Below are positions 53,895 to 63,451 of a stretch of 64,000 nucleotides of DNA, in pieces. The stretch lies in contig NZ_JBBGAZ010000012.1 of NCBI RefSeq assembly GCF_037478305.1, positions 1-64,000 of the forward strand, in the 5' to 3' direction. The translations under genes and the position numbers were made by a program. Position 1 is the stretch's first letter, and every line of letters begins with the position of its first letter. Below the pieces are notes generated by a model. The model was given only the letters and a program-made list of their open reading frames with translations. It was not told the DNA's origin and did no database searches. The stretch comes from Cognatishimia coralii (GTDB lineage Bacteria > Pseudomonadota > Alphaproteobacteria > Rhodobacterales > Rhodobacteraceae).

Positions 53895-53949
53895 AAATTT
53901 GCACTCGGTCACACGCAAACGGGGCGAAAAACCTCTTTGATTACAGGTG

Positions 53950-53966
53950 GCAACCTCAAAGGTTGC
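53950..53966 (-). terminator. Hairpin following the thioesterase gene
   Basis: GCAACCT and AGGTTGC pair perfectly across a 3-base loop, directly at the thioesterase stop codon on the minus strand. There is no U-run, so termination is likely but unproven. Confidence 0.4.
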
Positions 53967-54424
53967 TAGCTCACTGTTTGATTTTCCGAACCCACTTCCG
54001 CGAGCAAAATCTGCCGAATTGAGCTTTCAATTTTGACTTTACCAAATGTTGAAGCATCTCGGAAAACTGACTTCGTTTCGCATTCGAAGCAAATCAAGTC
54101 ATGCTGACGGCCGACAACTTTTAGACCAACTGAACTTTCCCCGACATGGACCACATAGACCTCGCATGCTAGGTTCGCGCCTGCTTTCACCGGCGCATGG
54201 AATTGTAGGTCCATAGAGACAAAAGGCATGGCCGTGTTTCTTTCCGTGAGTAGAAAAAGCCAGCCCCGGCCTGAAAGCAAATCGTCCCAGAAAGTCTCGA
54301 TCGCTTCCAGCGCGAAATTCGTGATCCGGCCAGTAAAGGCGATTCCCAGCTGGTCACAGTCGCCAAAGAAAATCCTGCGTTCGAAGGCAAATCGTGGTTT
54401 AAATTCTGTTTCTGGTACATTCAT
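53966..54424 (-). CDS. 4-hydroxybenzoyl-CoA thioesterase-like hotdog protein
   Basis: The 152-residue protein has a hotdog fold with the 4HBT active-site pattern (FFGDCDQLGIAF, Asp of the family at GDCD), followed by the long central helix (ITNFALEAIETFWDDLL). It hydrolyses an acyl-CoA or aroyl-CoA, releasing CoA. It is the last gene of a minus-strand series with AraC and CoA-transferase genes. Its codon use is less GC-rich than most of the window. Confidence 0.78.
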   Translation of the reverse strand: MNVPETEFKPRFAFERRIFFGDCDQLGIAFTGRITNFALEAIETFWDDLLSGRGWLFLLTERNTAMPFVSMDLQFHAPVKAGANLACEVYVVHVGESSVGLKVVGRQHDLICFECETKSVFRDASTFGKVKIESSIRQILLAEVGSENQTVS

Positions 54425-54497
54425 TGCAGCGTTACGGGCTCAACATTTCTTTGTCTCTGGTGCGTGACAGCGATAGGAAGGAATAGTTTTCCGGTCA

Positions 54498-55379
54498 TTA
54501 TGCCATGCGCCGGAACTCGGCGGGGGTCGCGCCTGTCATTTTTCGAAAAGTTCGACTAAAATGACTCTGATCTGCAAAACCGCAGTCAAGCGCGACCACT
54601 TTCAGGGGGGCATTACCCTTTCTCAGCATCTCCTGGGCCTTCGATATTCGCTTGCGCAAAACATATGCATACGGTGCCAACCCAAACTCCGCCTTGAACT
54701 GACGCGAAAAGTGAAACTGGCTGAAACCGATAGATGCGGCCATGTCTTCCAGACTGAGGTTTTCACCTAAGCAGCTTTCAACGAGATCGATGATTCTCTG
54801 CCTTTGAGCAGGGCTGAAGTTCGAGTTTGCGTCGCTGGTCAAAGAGACCTTGGCGTACTGACGCAGAAGGTGAACGGCGATCTGGATGCGCAGGGCGTCG
54901 ATGATCAATCTCTGGCCGATTCCACCGTTCTTTAGCTCATTCTCTAGCAATTGGATGCAGTTCAGGATACAGGGGTCCTTCGCAGACAGACAATCATTGA
55001 TCTCAATGGACTTCGGGTCACGATCAAAGACCGAAAGGGCCGTGTTTTCGAGTTCACTGTGACTGAGATAGACGTGTCTAACCGTGATAGGCTCGGACCA
55101 ACTCCAAGTGGATTCCTCTGCACGCGTGAGCAAGGAAATCCTACCTTTCTCTACGCGCGCGCTTTGCCATGGGCCGCCACTCGTGCGGCGCATAGTGGTT
55201 GGCGCGCCATCATATGCAACAATCATATAGTCGCGCATGGGGGGAATTGCCGCGTCTTGTCGCTCATAACGATAGCCCTTCAGGGTAATGCCGTTCCAGT
55301 TGCACCCGGAACTGTCCAACGTAGTCGTGCCGGGAATCCATTCGGGTATCCGGTCCGGTGATATGAGCAGTCTTTCCAT
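54498..55379 (-). CDS. AraC-family transcriptional regulator
   Basis: The 293-residue regulator has a C-terminal double helix-turn-helix of the AraC type (about 190-290, LSLEDMAASIGFSQFHFSRQFK and the CGFADQSHFSRTFRKMTG signature). The N-terminal domain has no family I recognise. GGAGG lies just upstream of the ATG at 55,379. It lies between the CoA-transferase and thioesterase genes, and probably activates them. Base composition is less GC-rich than that of the neighbouring operons. Confidence 0.87.
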   Translation of the reverse strand: MERLLISPDRIPEWIPGTTTLDSSGCNWNGITLKGYRYERQDAAIPPMRDYMIVAYDGAPTTMRRTSGGPWQSARVEKGRISLLTRAEESTWSWSEPITVRHVYLSHSELENTALSVFDRDPKSIEINDCLSAKDPCILNCIQLLENELKNGGIGQRLIIDALRIQIAVHLLRQYAKVSLTSDANSNFSPAQRQRIIDLVESCLGENLSLEDMAASIGFSQFHFSRQFKAEFGLAPYAYVLRKRISKAQEMLRKGNAPLKVVALDCGFADQSHFSRTFRKMTGATPAEFRRMA

Positions 55380-55431
55380 CTTGGCCTCCCTGAACTTTTT
55401 CACGATCGTCCGCTTGAGCTGAAATTTCGGC

Positions 55432-56634
55432 TTAGGTCGTCTCGCGCATCCGCGGTTCTTCTCGAACGATATTCGCTTGAGTCAATCTATCGATTTCAGC
55501 TTCTGTCAGTCCAGCCTCGCTAAGCAACTCCCTACTATGCTGCCCGAAGCGAGGCGGTGCCGCGCGAACCGCTCCGGGGGTACGCGACAAGCGTGCTGGC
55601 ACGCCGGTGCCGCGGTAGGTGCCAACTGATACCACCATGCCGCGATGTCGGGTGTGTGGATGCTCCAACGCTTCATTCACATTCCGAACGACTCCGGCGG
55701 GAATCCCAGCTTTCAAAAGCACCGGCTCAAGTTTGAAGGCGTCATGTTGCACCAGGCACTCTGACAAGACCTCTGTCATCTCTGACCGATGCGCAAGACG
55801 CGCGGCATTGTCGGCAAATCGTGGATCGCAGGGCACCTCAGGTAGGCCAAGCACGTCACAGAGTTTTGCGAACTGACCATTGTTACCGATAGCCAGATAG
55901 AGTTTGCCATTACTTGTTTCGAACATGTCGTATGGTACGATATTTGGATGCCCATTGCCGGTCGCCATTGGTATCTGTCCGGACATGAGGGAATTAGCCG
56001 CTTGGGGATGCATCATGCTGATCGCGCAATCATATAGCGGCACTTCGATGGCTTGGCCCAATCCGGACCGGCCCCGTTCCAAAAGTGCGGCGAGAATAGC
56101 GTTACAGGCGATCAGACCGGTGCCGATGTCCACGATGGGCGTACCCATGCGTGTCGGGCCTTCGGAGGGATTGCCGTTGATGCTCATGAGGCCCGTCATA
56201 GCTTGTACCACGGCGTCATAGCCGGGAAAACCGCCAAGTGGGCCATCGGAACCAAATCCAGTCACATGGCAGAGTACCAGTCTAGGAAAACGTGCCCTGA
56301 GAACATCAGCATAACCAAGCCCCCATTTTTCAAGAGTACCAGACTTAAAATTGTGAACTAAAACATCCGCATCCTGAAGAAACCGCAAAATCAGGTCGCG
56401 CCCTTCCGGTTGCTGCAGATCGATAGCGATGGACCGCTTGTTGCGGTTGGCGCCAGAGAAATAGGCGCTGAGTTCATCATTGAAAGGCGGGCCCCAACTG
56501 CGGGTCTCGTCGCCCAGAGGCGGCTCCACCTTGATGACCTCAGCGCCATGATCCGCAAGCATTTGGGTGCAGTAAGGCCCGCCCAGCACGCGGCTGAGGT
56601 CGACCACCTTGATCCCGTCCAATGAGCCAGCCAT
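55432..56634 (-). CDS. Family III CoA-transferase (CaiB/BaiF type)
   Basis: The 400-residue enzyme has the class III pattern: VVDLSRVLGGPYCTQMLADHGAEVIKVE at the start, RNKRSIAIDL, and the catalytic Asp in GYDAVVQAMTG (about 150). It moves CoA between an acyl-CoA and a free acid, which would activate the acid made by the dehydrogenases next door. The start overlaps the alcohol dehydrogenase stop. It is the third gene of the IclR-ACAD-ADH-CoA-transferase series. Confidence 0.9.
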   Translation of the reverse strand: MAGSLDGIKVVDLSRVLGGPYCTQMLADHGAEVIKVEPPLGDETRSWGPPFNDELSAYFSGANRNKRSIAIDLQQPEGRDLILRFLQDADVLVHNFKSGTLEKWGLGYADVLRARFPRLVLCHVTGFGSDGPLGGFPGYDAVVQAMTGLMSINGNPSEGPTRMGTPIVDIGTGLIACNAILAALLERGRSGLGQAIEVPLYDCAISMMHPQAANSLMSGQIPMATGNGHPNIVPYDMFETSNGKLYLAIGNNGQFAKLCDVLGLPEVPCDPRFADNAARLAHRSEMTEVLSECLVQHDAFKLEPVLLKAGIPAGVVRNVNEALEHPHTRHRGMVVSVGTYRGTGVPARLSRTPGAVRAAPPRFGQHSRELLSEAGLTEAEIDRLTQANIVREEPRMRETT

Positions 56635-57788
56635 CAAAGCGCCTCCTGATAGAGGCGCGACACATCTTCGGCTGTCATGCCGCGCGGGTTGGTCTCCAGC
56701 AATCGCGTGATACCGGTCACGACCTCATTAGCCATTCCGGGAATGGCTGCCTCGGTCACTCCGACACCAGAAAGTCGAGACTCAAGTCCGCTTTCGACTA
56801 GCATCCGTTCCATCTCGTCGATCAGGCCATGGGCCGCAGCCGCATCAGAGTTGAAAGGCCGCGAGGGCAGTAGTAACCGCGATAGACGAGCATATTCAGC
56901 TTCTGCAACGGGCATGTTGAACCTCATCACTGGTCCTGCGACCAGAGCGTTTGCGTGCCCGTGAGGAACTTTGAAACCTGTTCCCAGTGGGTATGACAAG
57001 GCATGAATCGCCCCCACGCTGGCATTAATGAAGGCCATCCCAGCCAGTGTCGCCCCCAACAGCATGGCCTCTCGCGCTGACAGGTCTGAAGGCGTTTCCA
57101 TGACGATTGGTAAGTTCTGACCGAGAAGCACCAGCGCTTTGTCCGCCATTCCATCGGAAATGGGATTCTTTCTGGTGCGACTGGTTACTGCCTCAATGGC
57201 GTGAACCATTGCGTCTAACGCCGTGGCCGCTGTGATGTGACGAGGCATTCCCAATGTTAGCTTTGCATCTAGCAAGGCGACGTCAGGCAGAAGCTGCGGT
57301 GCATATACCGCTTTTTTTTCGTGGCTTTCCGAAGTCAGCACGGACACCCATGTTACCTCTGATCCGGTCCCTGCCGTGGTTGGCACCTGGATCAGTGGTA
57401 AGCGTTTATCGGTGACCTGATTGATCCCGATCATGTCCGTAATCGGTTGATCGTTGGCTACCGCCGCTGCGATGACCTTGGCAGTGTCCAGTGAACTGCC
57501 GCCGCCAAGTCCGATGATTCCGTCAGCACCAAAGGCCCGCGCGACCTCTACCGCGGCCTCGACGACAGCGATCGGGGGGTCCGCTTCGACTTTATGAAAA
57601 ATCTCAACCTCGATGCCAGCAGCCCTAAGTGAGGCGGCTGCCTCGTCCGCAAAACCACAGGCCAATATGCCCGGGTCCGTCACGACCAGCGCACGGGTGC
57701 AAGACAAATCTTGCATCAGGCTGCCGATCCGGCCAAGCCCACCGCTCTCGCAGACGATCCTCGGGGTGGAAAGGAAATTGAAGTCCAT
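56634..57788 (-). CDS. Iron-containing alcohol dehydrogenase
   Basis: The 384-residue enzyme has the group III dehydrogenase layout: GLGGGSSLDTAK for NAD(P), PTTAGTGSEVT, and metal-binding His residues in the ALDAMVHAIE and HGHANALVAGP regions. It oxidises an alcohol or hydroxy acid such as 4-hydroxybutyrate or omega-hydroxy acids. It follows the acyl-CoA dehydrogenase by 18 bp. With the aldehyde dehydrogenase at 59,949 it could turn an omega-hydroxy acid into a dicarboxylate. Confidence 0.9.
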   Translation of the reverse strand: MDFNFLSTPRIVCESGGLGRIGSLMQDLSCTRALVVTDPGILACGFADEAAASLRAAGIEVEIFHKVEADPPIAVVEAAVEVARAFGADGIIGLGGGSSLDTAKVIAAAVANDQPITDMIGINQVTDKRLPLIQVPTTAGTGSEVTWVSVLTSESHEKKAVYAPQLLPDVALLDAKLTLGMPRHITAATALDAMVHAIEAVTSRTRKNPISDGMADKALVLLGQNLPIVMETPSDLSAREAMLLGATLAGMAFINASVGAIHALSYPLGTGFKVPHGHANALVAGPVMRFNMPVAEAEYARLSRLLLPSRPFNSDAAAAHGLIDEMERMLVESGLESRLSGVGVTEAAIPGMANEVVTGITRLLETNPRGMTAEDVSRLYQEAL

Positions 57789-57806
57789 AGTTTGTCTTCG
57801 CTCCTG

Positions 57807-58967
57807 TTAAGCTGCTGCAGTGCGGATCATATTCCGCGCGATCAGTATTTGCTGAATCTGGGTTGTCCCCTCGTAGATGCGGAAGAGACGCACATCGCGA
57901 TAGAAGCGCTCGACCGCATATTCGGCCATGTATCCTGCACCGCCGTGGATTTGCACTGCGCGATCGGCCACTCGACCTACCATCTCACTGGCAAACATCT
58001 TGCAGCAGGCAGCATCAGTCGACACGTTCTGACCAGCGTCCTTGCGGCGTGCTGTTTCTTCGATCATGCAACGCGCTGCGAAGGCCTCGGCGCGACTGTC
58101 AGCCAGCATGGCTTGGATCAGTTGCTTTTCAGCGATGGGTTCACCGAATTGTTTGCGTTCCATCGCATAGGATAGGCTGTCACGGATCAGCCGTTCGGCG
58201 GCGCCCACACAGACGGCAGAAATATGCAGTCGGCCCCGGTCAAGGACTTTCATTGCTGTCTTAAAGCCCTTGTTCAGACGGTCCGGCCCGCCGATAATGT
58301 TCGCGGCAGGCACGCGGACATTGTCAAGGATGACGTCGCATGTGTGCGAGCCCTTCTGCCCCATCTTCCTGTCAGGCTGGCCAAGCGTTATGCCTGGCGT
58401 CCCTGCCTCGACGAGAAAGGCGCTTACGCCGGCAGAACCTTCCGCCTCTGGATTGGTCCGGGCAAAAACCGTGAATAGATCGGCACGCGGTGCATTGGTA
58501 ATGTAGCGTTTCGTGCCGTTCAGAAGGAAATCGTTACCGTCACGCCGCGCCGTAGTGCGCAGACTGCCAGCATCCGACCCAGCATCTGGCTCGGTTAGGG
58601 CGAAGGATGCGATCATATCTCCGGACGCGAGAGCTGGTAGATACTGCGCCTTCTGCTCGTCGGTTCCATCGATGATGATTCCCTGAGAGCCGATCCCGTT
58701 GTTGGTGCCAACTAGCGACCGGAACGCAGGCGAAGCCTGGCCAAGAACGAAAGCGGCTTGCACTTCCTCTATCATCGACAAGCCGAGCCCGCCGAAATCT
58801 TCCGGGATCGACATGCCGAAAAGGCCCATCATGCGGATTTCATCGACCAGCATCGGCGGAATCACATCCTCGTCGGCGACGCGATCCTCGTAAGGGATTA
58901 GTCGCTCTTTCACGAAGCGGTCGAGCGCGTCGAGAAACTGGGAAAGGGTATCTTTATCAAGGGCCAT
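57807..58967 (-). CDS. Acyl-CoA dehydrogenase
   Basis: The 386-residue flavoenzyme has FALTEPDAGSDAGSL, GTKRYITNAP, and the catalytic Glu in FRIYEGTTQIQQ (about 366), typical of short/medium-chain acyl-CoA dehydrogenases. It probably desaturates the CoA ester made by the CoA-transferase of the same operon. It starts 15 bp after the IclR gene and uses the EtfAB pair encoded at 48.9-50.6 kb or elsewhere. Confidence 0.92.
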   Translation of the reverse strand: MALDKDTLSQFLDALDRFVKERLIPYEDRVADEDVIPPMLVDEIRMMGLFGMSIPEDFGGLGLSMIEEVQAAFVLGQASPAFRSLVGTNNGIGSQGIIIDGTDEQKAQYLPALASGDMIASFALTEPDAGSDAGSLRTTARRDGNDFLLNGTKRYITNAPRADLFTVFARTNPEAEGSAGVSAFLVEAGTPGITLGQPDRKMGQKGSHTCDVILDNVRVPAANIIGGPDRLNKGFKTAMKVLDRGRLHISAVCVGAAERLIRDSLSYAMERKQFGEPIAEKQLIQAMLADSRAEAFAARCMIEETARRKDAGQNVSTDAACCKMFASEMVGRVADRAVQIHGGAGYMAEYAVERFYRDVRLFRIYEGTTQIQQILIARNMIRTAAA

Positions 58968-58982
58968 GATGCTCTCTATTGT

Positions 58983-59777
58983 TCAGGGTGCGACCGCCGC
59001 AACGCGGCGGACAAGATCGACAAGGCGGTGCGCGACGTCGCTTTCGATCCAATCGCGCGTAAGGGTTTGCGAAGGACCGCCGCAGTTGAAGGCAATAATG
59101 GGTGAGCCGTCCTTCGGCACGAAGGGCACCGCTACAGCGTTCACATCACGTTTCCACTCCGTGAAGGACGTGCAGTAACCGTGCTGTTGGTAGTCTGCGA
59201 TAGCTGCTTCGATTCCGGGCTGCACATTCGGCCAGTTGTCGCCTTCATGTTCCTCCACAAGGGCCAGAATTCTGGCCCGCTCATCCGGGTCGTGCGCCGC
59301 TATGCAGGCGCGACCAACCGCGGTCGTGGCCAGTTTAATATGGGCACCAACCTCGATCGCCAGCGTGACGGCATTAGTGCCCTTGCACCGCTCCAGATAG
59401 ACCATCGATAGCCGGTCACGACTGGCCATGGCCACCGGCATGCCTGTGTAATCAGCCAGCTCCTGCATAAAGGGCTTCGCCAGTTGCCGCAGCGGAATCC
59501 CTGCAAGGCAGGAGAAACCCAACGAAAGCACTGGAGGGGCCAGTCGATAACGTGCTGTATCCGGGTCGTAGCTGAGGTATTCCAGCTTGTTCAGTGTATA
59601 GGCCAGCCGGGAGACCGTCGATCTGCTCAGGCCAGTGCGCTCGGCCAACTCACCGTTCCCCAGAGCCTCCCCTTCCCGCCGAAAGGCCCGCAACAGCTCC
59701 AAGCCGCGCGCCAACGCCGTGACAAAATCGCGATCCTGTTTCTCGGCATCCTTGGTGCGGTCTTTCCTTGGTCTCAC
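58983..59777 (-). CDS. IclR-family transcriptional regulator (PcaR-like)
   Basis: The 264-residue regulator has an N-terminal winged helix (about 16-75, ALARGLELLRAFRREGEALGNGELAERTGLSRSTVSRL) and a C-terminal effector domain. Length and start resemble PcaR/PobR-type IclR proteins, which respond to aromatic or dicarboxylic intermediates. It is the first gene of the minus-strand operon and diverges from the aldehyde dehydrogenase, so it should control both sides through the operator at 59,859-59,876. Confidence 0.9.
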   Translation of the reverse strand: MRPRKDRTKDAEKQDRDFVTALARGLELLRAFRREGEALGNGELAERTGLSRSTVSRLAYTLNKLEYLSYDPDTARYRLAPPVLSLGFSCLAGIPLRQLAKPFMQELADYTGMPVAMASRDRLSMVYLERCKGTNAVTLAIEVGAHIKLATTAVGRACIAAHDPDERARILALVEEHEGDNWPNVQPGIEAAIADYQQHGYCTSFTEWKRDVNAVAVPFVPKDGSPIIAFNCGGPSQTLTRDWIESDVAHRLVDLVRRVAAVAP

Positions 59778-59858
59778 GATATCCCTCCTCGGAAAGAATT
59801 ATGCGTCTTGAAACACACCTAAACGATCGATAACGTCCGAGTCAATACTGCGGTAAAC

Positions 59859-59876
59859 TTTCCCGCTATGCGGAAA
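59859..59876. promoter_or_regulatory. Candidate IclR operator
   Basis: TTTCC-CGCTATGC-GGAAA is an inverted repeat with 5-bp arms in the gap between the divergent IclR and aldehyde dehydrogenase genes, overlapping the expected promoter area. The TTTCC/GGAAA half-sites resemble those of several IclR operators. Confidence 0.5.
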
Positions 59877-59948
59877 ATTAAGGTCGTCCACCTAGTCCCA
59901 TTCGTGCCGGATCCTGCGGATGACACAACTAAGCGAGGGCATAATGCC

Positions 59949-61403
59949 ATGAAAGAAATGAATTATCCGACCATCCAGCACCTCATCGGACGAGACTGGA
60001 TCGCTTCTCCCACGCCAGAGGATCGTGCAGTCATAAACCCTGCAAACGGGCAAACTATCGGACAGATTCCGCAGGCTAGCGCCGCAGATCTAGACCATGC
60101 GGTTCACTCGGCCGAATCAGCTTTTCGCCGATGGAAAAACAGCTCTCCCATGGAACGAAGTGCGATTTTGCGGCGGTTTGCCGACCTGCTGCGCCAAAAT
60201 GACAGACTGATCGCTGGCTGGATCACTCTCGATGAAGGCAAGCCGCTGGCTGAGGCTTTGGCTGAGGTCCGCGCCTCGGCTGACCACGTTGACTGGCACG
60301 CCGAGGAATGTCGGCGCATTTATGGGCGCATCATTCCATCACGCAGCCCGCGGGTACAGCAGCTTGTCGTGCGCGAACCGATAGGCGTCTGCCTTGCCAT
60401 CACGCCTTGGAATTTTCCGCTGAGCCAAGCGGTACGCAAGGTCGCGGCGGCGCTTGCGTCAGGTTGCACGATGATCTTAAAAGCCCCGGCAGAGGCTCCG
60501 GCGGGTTGCATGGCAATTGCTCGCTATCTGCTGGATGCAGGATTGCCCGAAGGCTGTCTGAACCTTGTCTGGGGTAATGCGGCCTTCATTTCGGAAACTC
60601 TAATTGCGCGCCCCGAGGTGCGCAAAATCACCTTCACCGGTTCGGTCGAGGTGGGCAAGCATCTGGCAGAATTGGCTGGCCGCCATATGAAGCGGGCGAC
60701 GATGGAGCTCGGCGGTCACGCGCCCGTATTGGTGTTCGACGACACCGATGCCACGGCCGCGGCGCGCGCCTTGGCGGTCAACAAGCTGCGCAATGCAGGC
60801 CAGGTGTGCATCGCCCCAACCCGGTTTTACGTACAACAAGGCATCTACGATCGATTTCTGTCCGAACTAGTTTCAGCATTTGAGAGCGTAAAGGTGGGCG
60901 CTGGTTTAGCCGAAGGCACGCAGATGGGACCATTGTGTCATCGCGGACGCGTGAATGCGATGGAAAAGCTCGTCGAGGATGCCCGCGAAAACGGCGCACG
61001 GGTGTTGACGGGAGGCAAAAGGCTTGGAAATCATGGTAACTTCTATGCCCCGACAATCGTCGATACGCCCAACGACGACATTGACTTGATGCGCGAAGAA
61101 CCCTTCGGCCCGATTGCTGTCGTCTCGTCTTTTCGTGACATAGAGGACGGACTGTCGCGGGCCAACGGGCTACCCTTCGGGCTGGCGTCCTATGTCTTTA
61201 CCAATTCGTTAGAGCGTGCAGATAAAGCAGCTGCGGGTTTGCAGGCAGGTATGGTAAGCATCAACCAGTTCGGCCTCGCTCTGCCCGAGACTCCGTTTGG
61301 AGGCGTGAGAGACAGCGGCTATGGGACTGAAGGCGGGACGGAAACCTTCGAAGGCTATCTCATTACCAAATTTATCTCGCGCAATCGCGCGCCAGTGCTG
61401 TGA
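59949..61403 (+). CDS. Aldehyde dehydrogenase (succinate-semialdehyde dehydrogenase type)
   Basis: The 484-residue NAD(P)-dependent enzyme has the catalytic Glu in MELGGHAP (about 251) and the Cys in NAGQVCIAP (about 285), plus FTGSVEVGKHLA for the cofactor. The group includes succinate semialdehyde and 6-oxohexanoate dehydrogenases. I start at 59,949 (MKEMNYPT) because upstream codons to 59,868 do not look like family sequence. It diverges from the IclR operon and overlaps the FadB-like gene downstream. Confidence 0.87.
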   Translation: MKEMNYPTIQHLIGRDWIASPTPEDRAVINPANGQTIGQIPQASAADLDHAVHSAESAFRRWKNSSPMERSAILRRFADLLRQNDRLIAGWITLDEGKPLAEALAEVRASADHVDWHAEECRRIYGRIIPSRSPRVQQLVVREPIGVCLAITPWNFPLSQAVRKVAAALASGCTMILKAPAEAPAGCMAIARYLLDAGLPEGCLNLVWGNAAFISETLIARPEVRKITFTGSVEVGKHLAELAGRHMKRATMELGGHAPVLVFDDTDATAAARALAVNKLRNAGQVCIAPTRFYVQQGIYDRFLSELVSAFESVKVGAGLAEGTQMGPLCHRGRVNAMEKLVEDARENGARVLTGGKRLGNHGNFYAPTIVDTPNDDIDLMREEPFGPIAVVSSFRDIEDGLSRANGLPFGLASYVFTNSLERADKAAAGLQAGMVSINQFGLALPETPFGGVRDSGYGTEGGTETFEGYLITKFISRNRAPVL

Positions 61404-61411
61404 GGATGCCC

Positions 61412-63451
61412 ATGCCTGTTGAATTAAGCTTCTCAAATGACGCAGCAATTCTGACCATAGACAATTCGCCGCTTAACCTAATCAACGCGGAGGTTCGGGC
61501 TGGAATACAACACTGTATCTTCAAAGTCCTCGAAACTGGGGCTACCAGGCTGATTATCACCGGCACAGGAACGACCTTCGTCGCGGGCGCGGATGCGAAG
61601 GAATTCGGTAAGTTGCCTGTTGATCCACAACTAAATGATGTGCTGATGCAACTTGCACACCTCCCGATTCCTACTATCGCAGCAATCAACGGGGCTGCGC
61701 TTGGTGGGGGACTAGAGATTGCTCTGGCTTGCTGCTATCGCATCGCCTCAACTTCTGCCAAACTGGGCTTGCCAGAGGTAAACTTGGGGATCGTGCCTGG
61801 CGCAGGGGGAACCCAAAGACTGCCGCGACTTATCGGTATTGAAGCTGCGCTTGACATGATTGTCACCGGGAAGGCTGTTTCCGCCGAGCAGGCACTGAAA
61901 ATGGGACTGATCCAGCTGCTAGCCGATGACCCGCTTGGCGCGGCCATAGCTCTCGATGACGATGTACTTGAGGCGGCACAGGCACCCGACAATCTTCCTT
62001 CACCAAAGCCAAACCACGTCGCAGCGGAAGTCGCCCGAGCGCATGTAGCGCGGCGTATGCCTGGCCAGAATGCCCCGCAGGTTGCGGTGAACCTAGTCGC
62101 GACCAGTGCGACGACGCCGCTGCACGACGCACTAGCCAGCGAGCGCTCTGCGTTTTTGGACCTTCGTACCTCGGATCAGGCGCGGGCCCTTAGGCACGTT
62201 TTCTTCACCGAGCGTACCGCAACCAACAAGGGGCGCGCCTACCCCCGACCTTCCCGAGATGCTGAAACCGCCATCGTGGTCGGTGGTGGCAATATGGGCG
62301 CAGCTATTGCGTACACGCTGGCGACCGCAGGGATCTCGGTGACTGTCGTCGAACGTAGTGCCTCGTCCGCCGAGTGGGCCAGTAAAAACCTGCAAAAGCT
62401 GATTGATCAGGGTATCAGTCGCGGTATTCTGTCCGTCGATGCGGCAAAGACGGTTGAAGACCGGCTGGTTACGGTCTCAGGCTATGACGCTCTGCCACCA
62501 ACCGATCTAGCAATCGAGGCGGCCTTCGAGGATTTTGCGGTTAAGACCGCGATCCTGACCGAACTCGAAGGCGCACTGCCACCCGAGACCATCATTGCCA
62601 CAAACACATCCTATCTCGATGTAAATCGGCTCTCTGATGGGTTGAAACACCCGGCACGCTTTGTAGGGATGCATTTCTTCAGTCCTGCGCATATTATGAA
62701 ACTTCTGGAAGTCGTCAGGAGCGACCGAACGTCAGACGGAACATTAGGTGCAGCACTTGTGCTGGCGCACAGGCTTGGTAAAATCCCGGTACTGTCTGGT
62801 GTTTGCGATGGCTTCATCGGAAACCGAATTTTGTCTAGCTACCGTCACGCCGCTAATCGCCTTCTGGTGAAGGGGGCTATTGTCGACGAGATCGACGCGG
62901 CTATGCGCGGATTCGGTATGGCGATGGGTCCATATGCTGCACAGGACATGTCGGGGCTGGACATCGCCTACGCGAATATCCGTCGCAAGGCCGCTGCAGA
63001 AGGGAACTGCTGTGGTCACGTGCCCTTGGTCGAGCGGCTGGTCGAAAAGCACAAACGCCTAGGACGCAAATCGGGCGCCGGATGGTACGACTATGGGCCG
63101 GACGGCAAACCCTCACCTTCGGAGCTGGTCGCTAGCGAAATACTCCGTGTCTCAGAAGAAATGAACTTCACTCGCCGGGAGTTCTCAGCTGACGAAATCG
63201 TAGAAAGGCTCTTGCTCGCAATGGTGGCGGAAGCCTGCGATATCCTTGACGAAGGCGTCGCAGAAAAACCGCAAGACATCGACCTAGTAATGATTCACGG
63301 CTACGGATTTCCCCGCTGGCGGGGAGGCCTGATGCACCACGCCAAAAATATCGGCAAGGATCGGTTGGCCGCGCTGTTTAGCGCGCTTGTCAAAGAGGAC
63401 CCTTGCGACTGGAGGGTGCCTCGTTATTTAGAAAGGGTTTTCGCGACCTGA
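61412..63451 (+). CDS. Enoyl-CoA hydratase/3-hydroxyacyl-CoA dehydrogenase fusion (FadB-like)
   Basis: The 679-residue enzyme has a crotonase domain (GAALGGGLEIALAC, about 88-101) and a dehydrogenase domain starting at VVGGGNMGAAIAYT, whose GxGxxG motif reads GGGNMG, then two C-terminal domains. It differs from the fusion at 45,686. I start at the ATG at 61,412 with TGAGG upstream. It follows the aldehyde dehydrogenase with overlapping stop and start regions. The last few codons run into sequence that reads as an IS5-type transposase on the other strand, so the natural end may have been altered. Confidence 0.9.
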   Translation: MPVELSFSNDAAILTIDNSPLNLINAEVRAGIQHCIFKVLETGATRLIITGTGTTFVAGADAKEFGKLPVDPQLNDVLMQLAHLPIPTIAAINGAALGGGLEIALACCYRIASTSAKLGLPEVNLGIVPGAGGTQRLPRLIGIEAALDMIVTGKAVSAEQALKMGLIQLLADDPLGAAIALDDDVLEAAQAPDNLPSPKPNHVAAEVARAHVARRMPGQNAPQVAVNLVATSATTPLHDALASERSAFLDLRTSDQARALRHVFFTERTATNKGRAYPRPSRDAETAIVVGGGNMGAAIAYTLATAGISVTVVERSASSAEWASKNLQKLIDQGISRGILSVDAAKTVEDRLVTVSGYDALPPTDLAIEAAFEDFAVKTAILTELEGALPPETIIATNTSYLDVNRLSDGLKHPARFVGMHFFSPAHIMKLLEVVRSDRTSDGTLGAALVLAHRLGKIPVLSGVCDGFIGNRILSSYRHAANRLLVKGAIVDEIDAAMRGFGMAMGPYAAQDMSGLDIAYANIRRKAAAEGNCCGHVPLVERLVEKHKRLGRKSGAGWYDYGPDGKPSPSELVASEILRVSEEMNFTRREFSADEIVERLLLAMVAEACDILDEGVAEKPQDIDLVMIHGYGFPRWRGGLMHHAKNIGKDRLAALFSALVKEDPCDWRVPRYLERVFAT

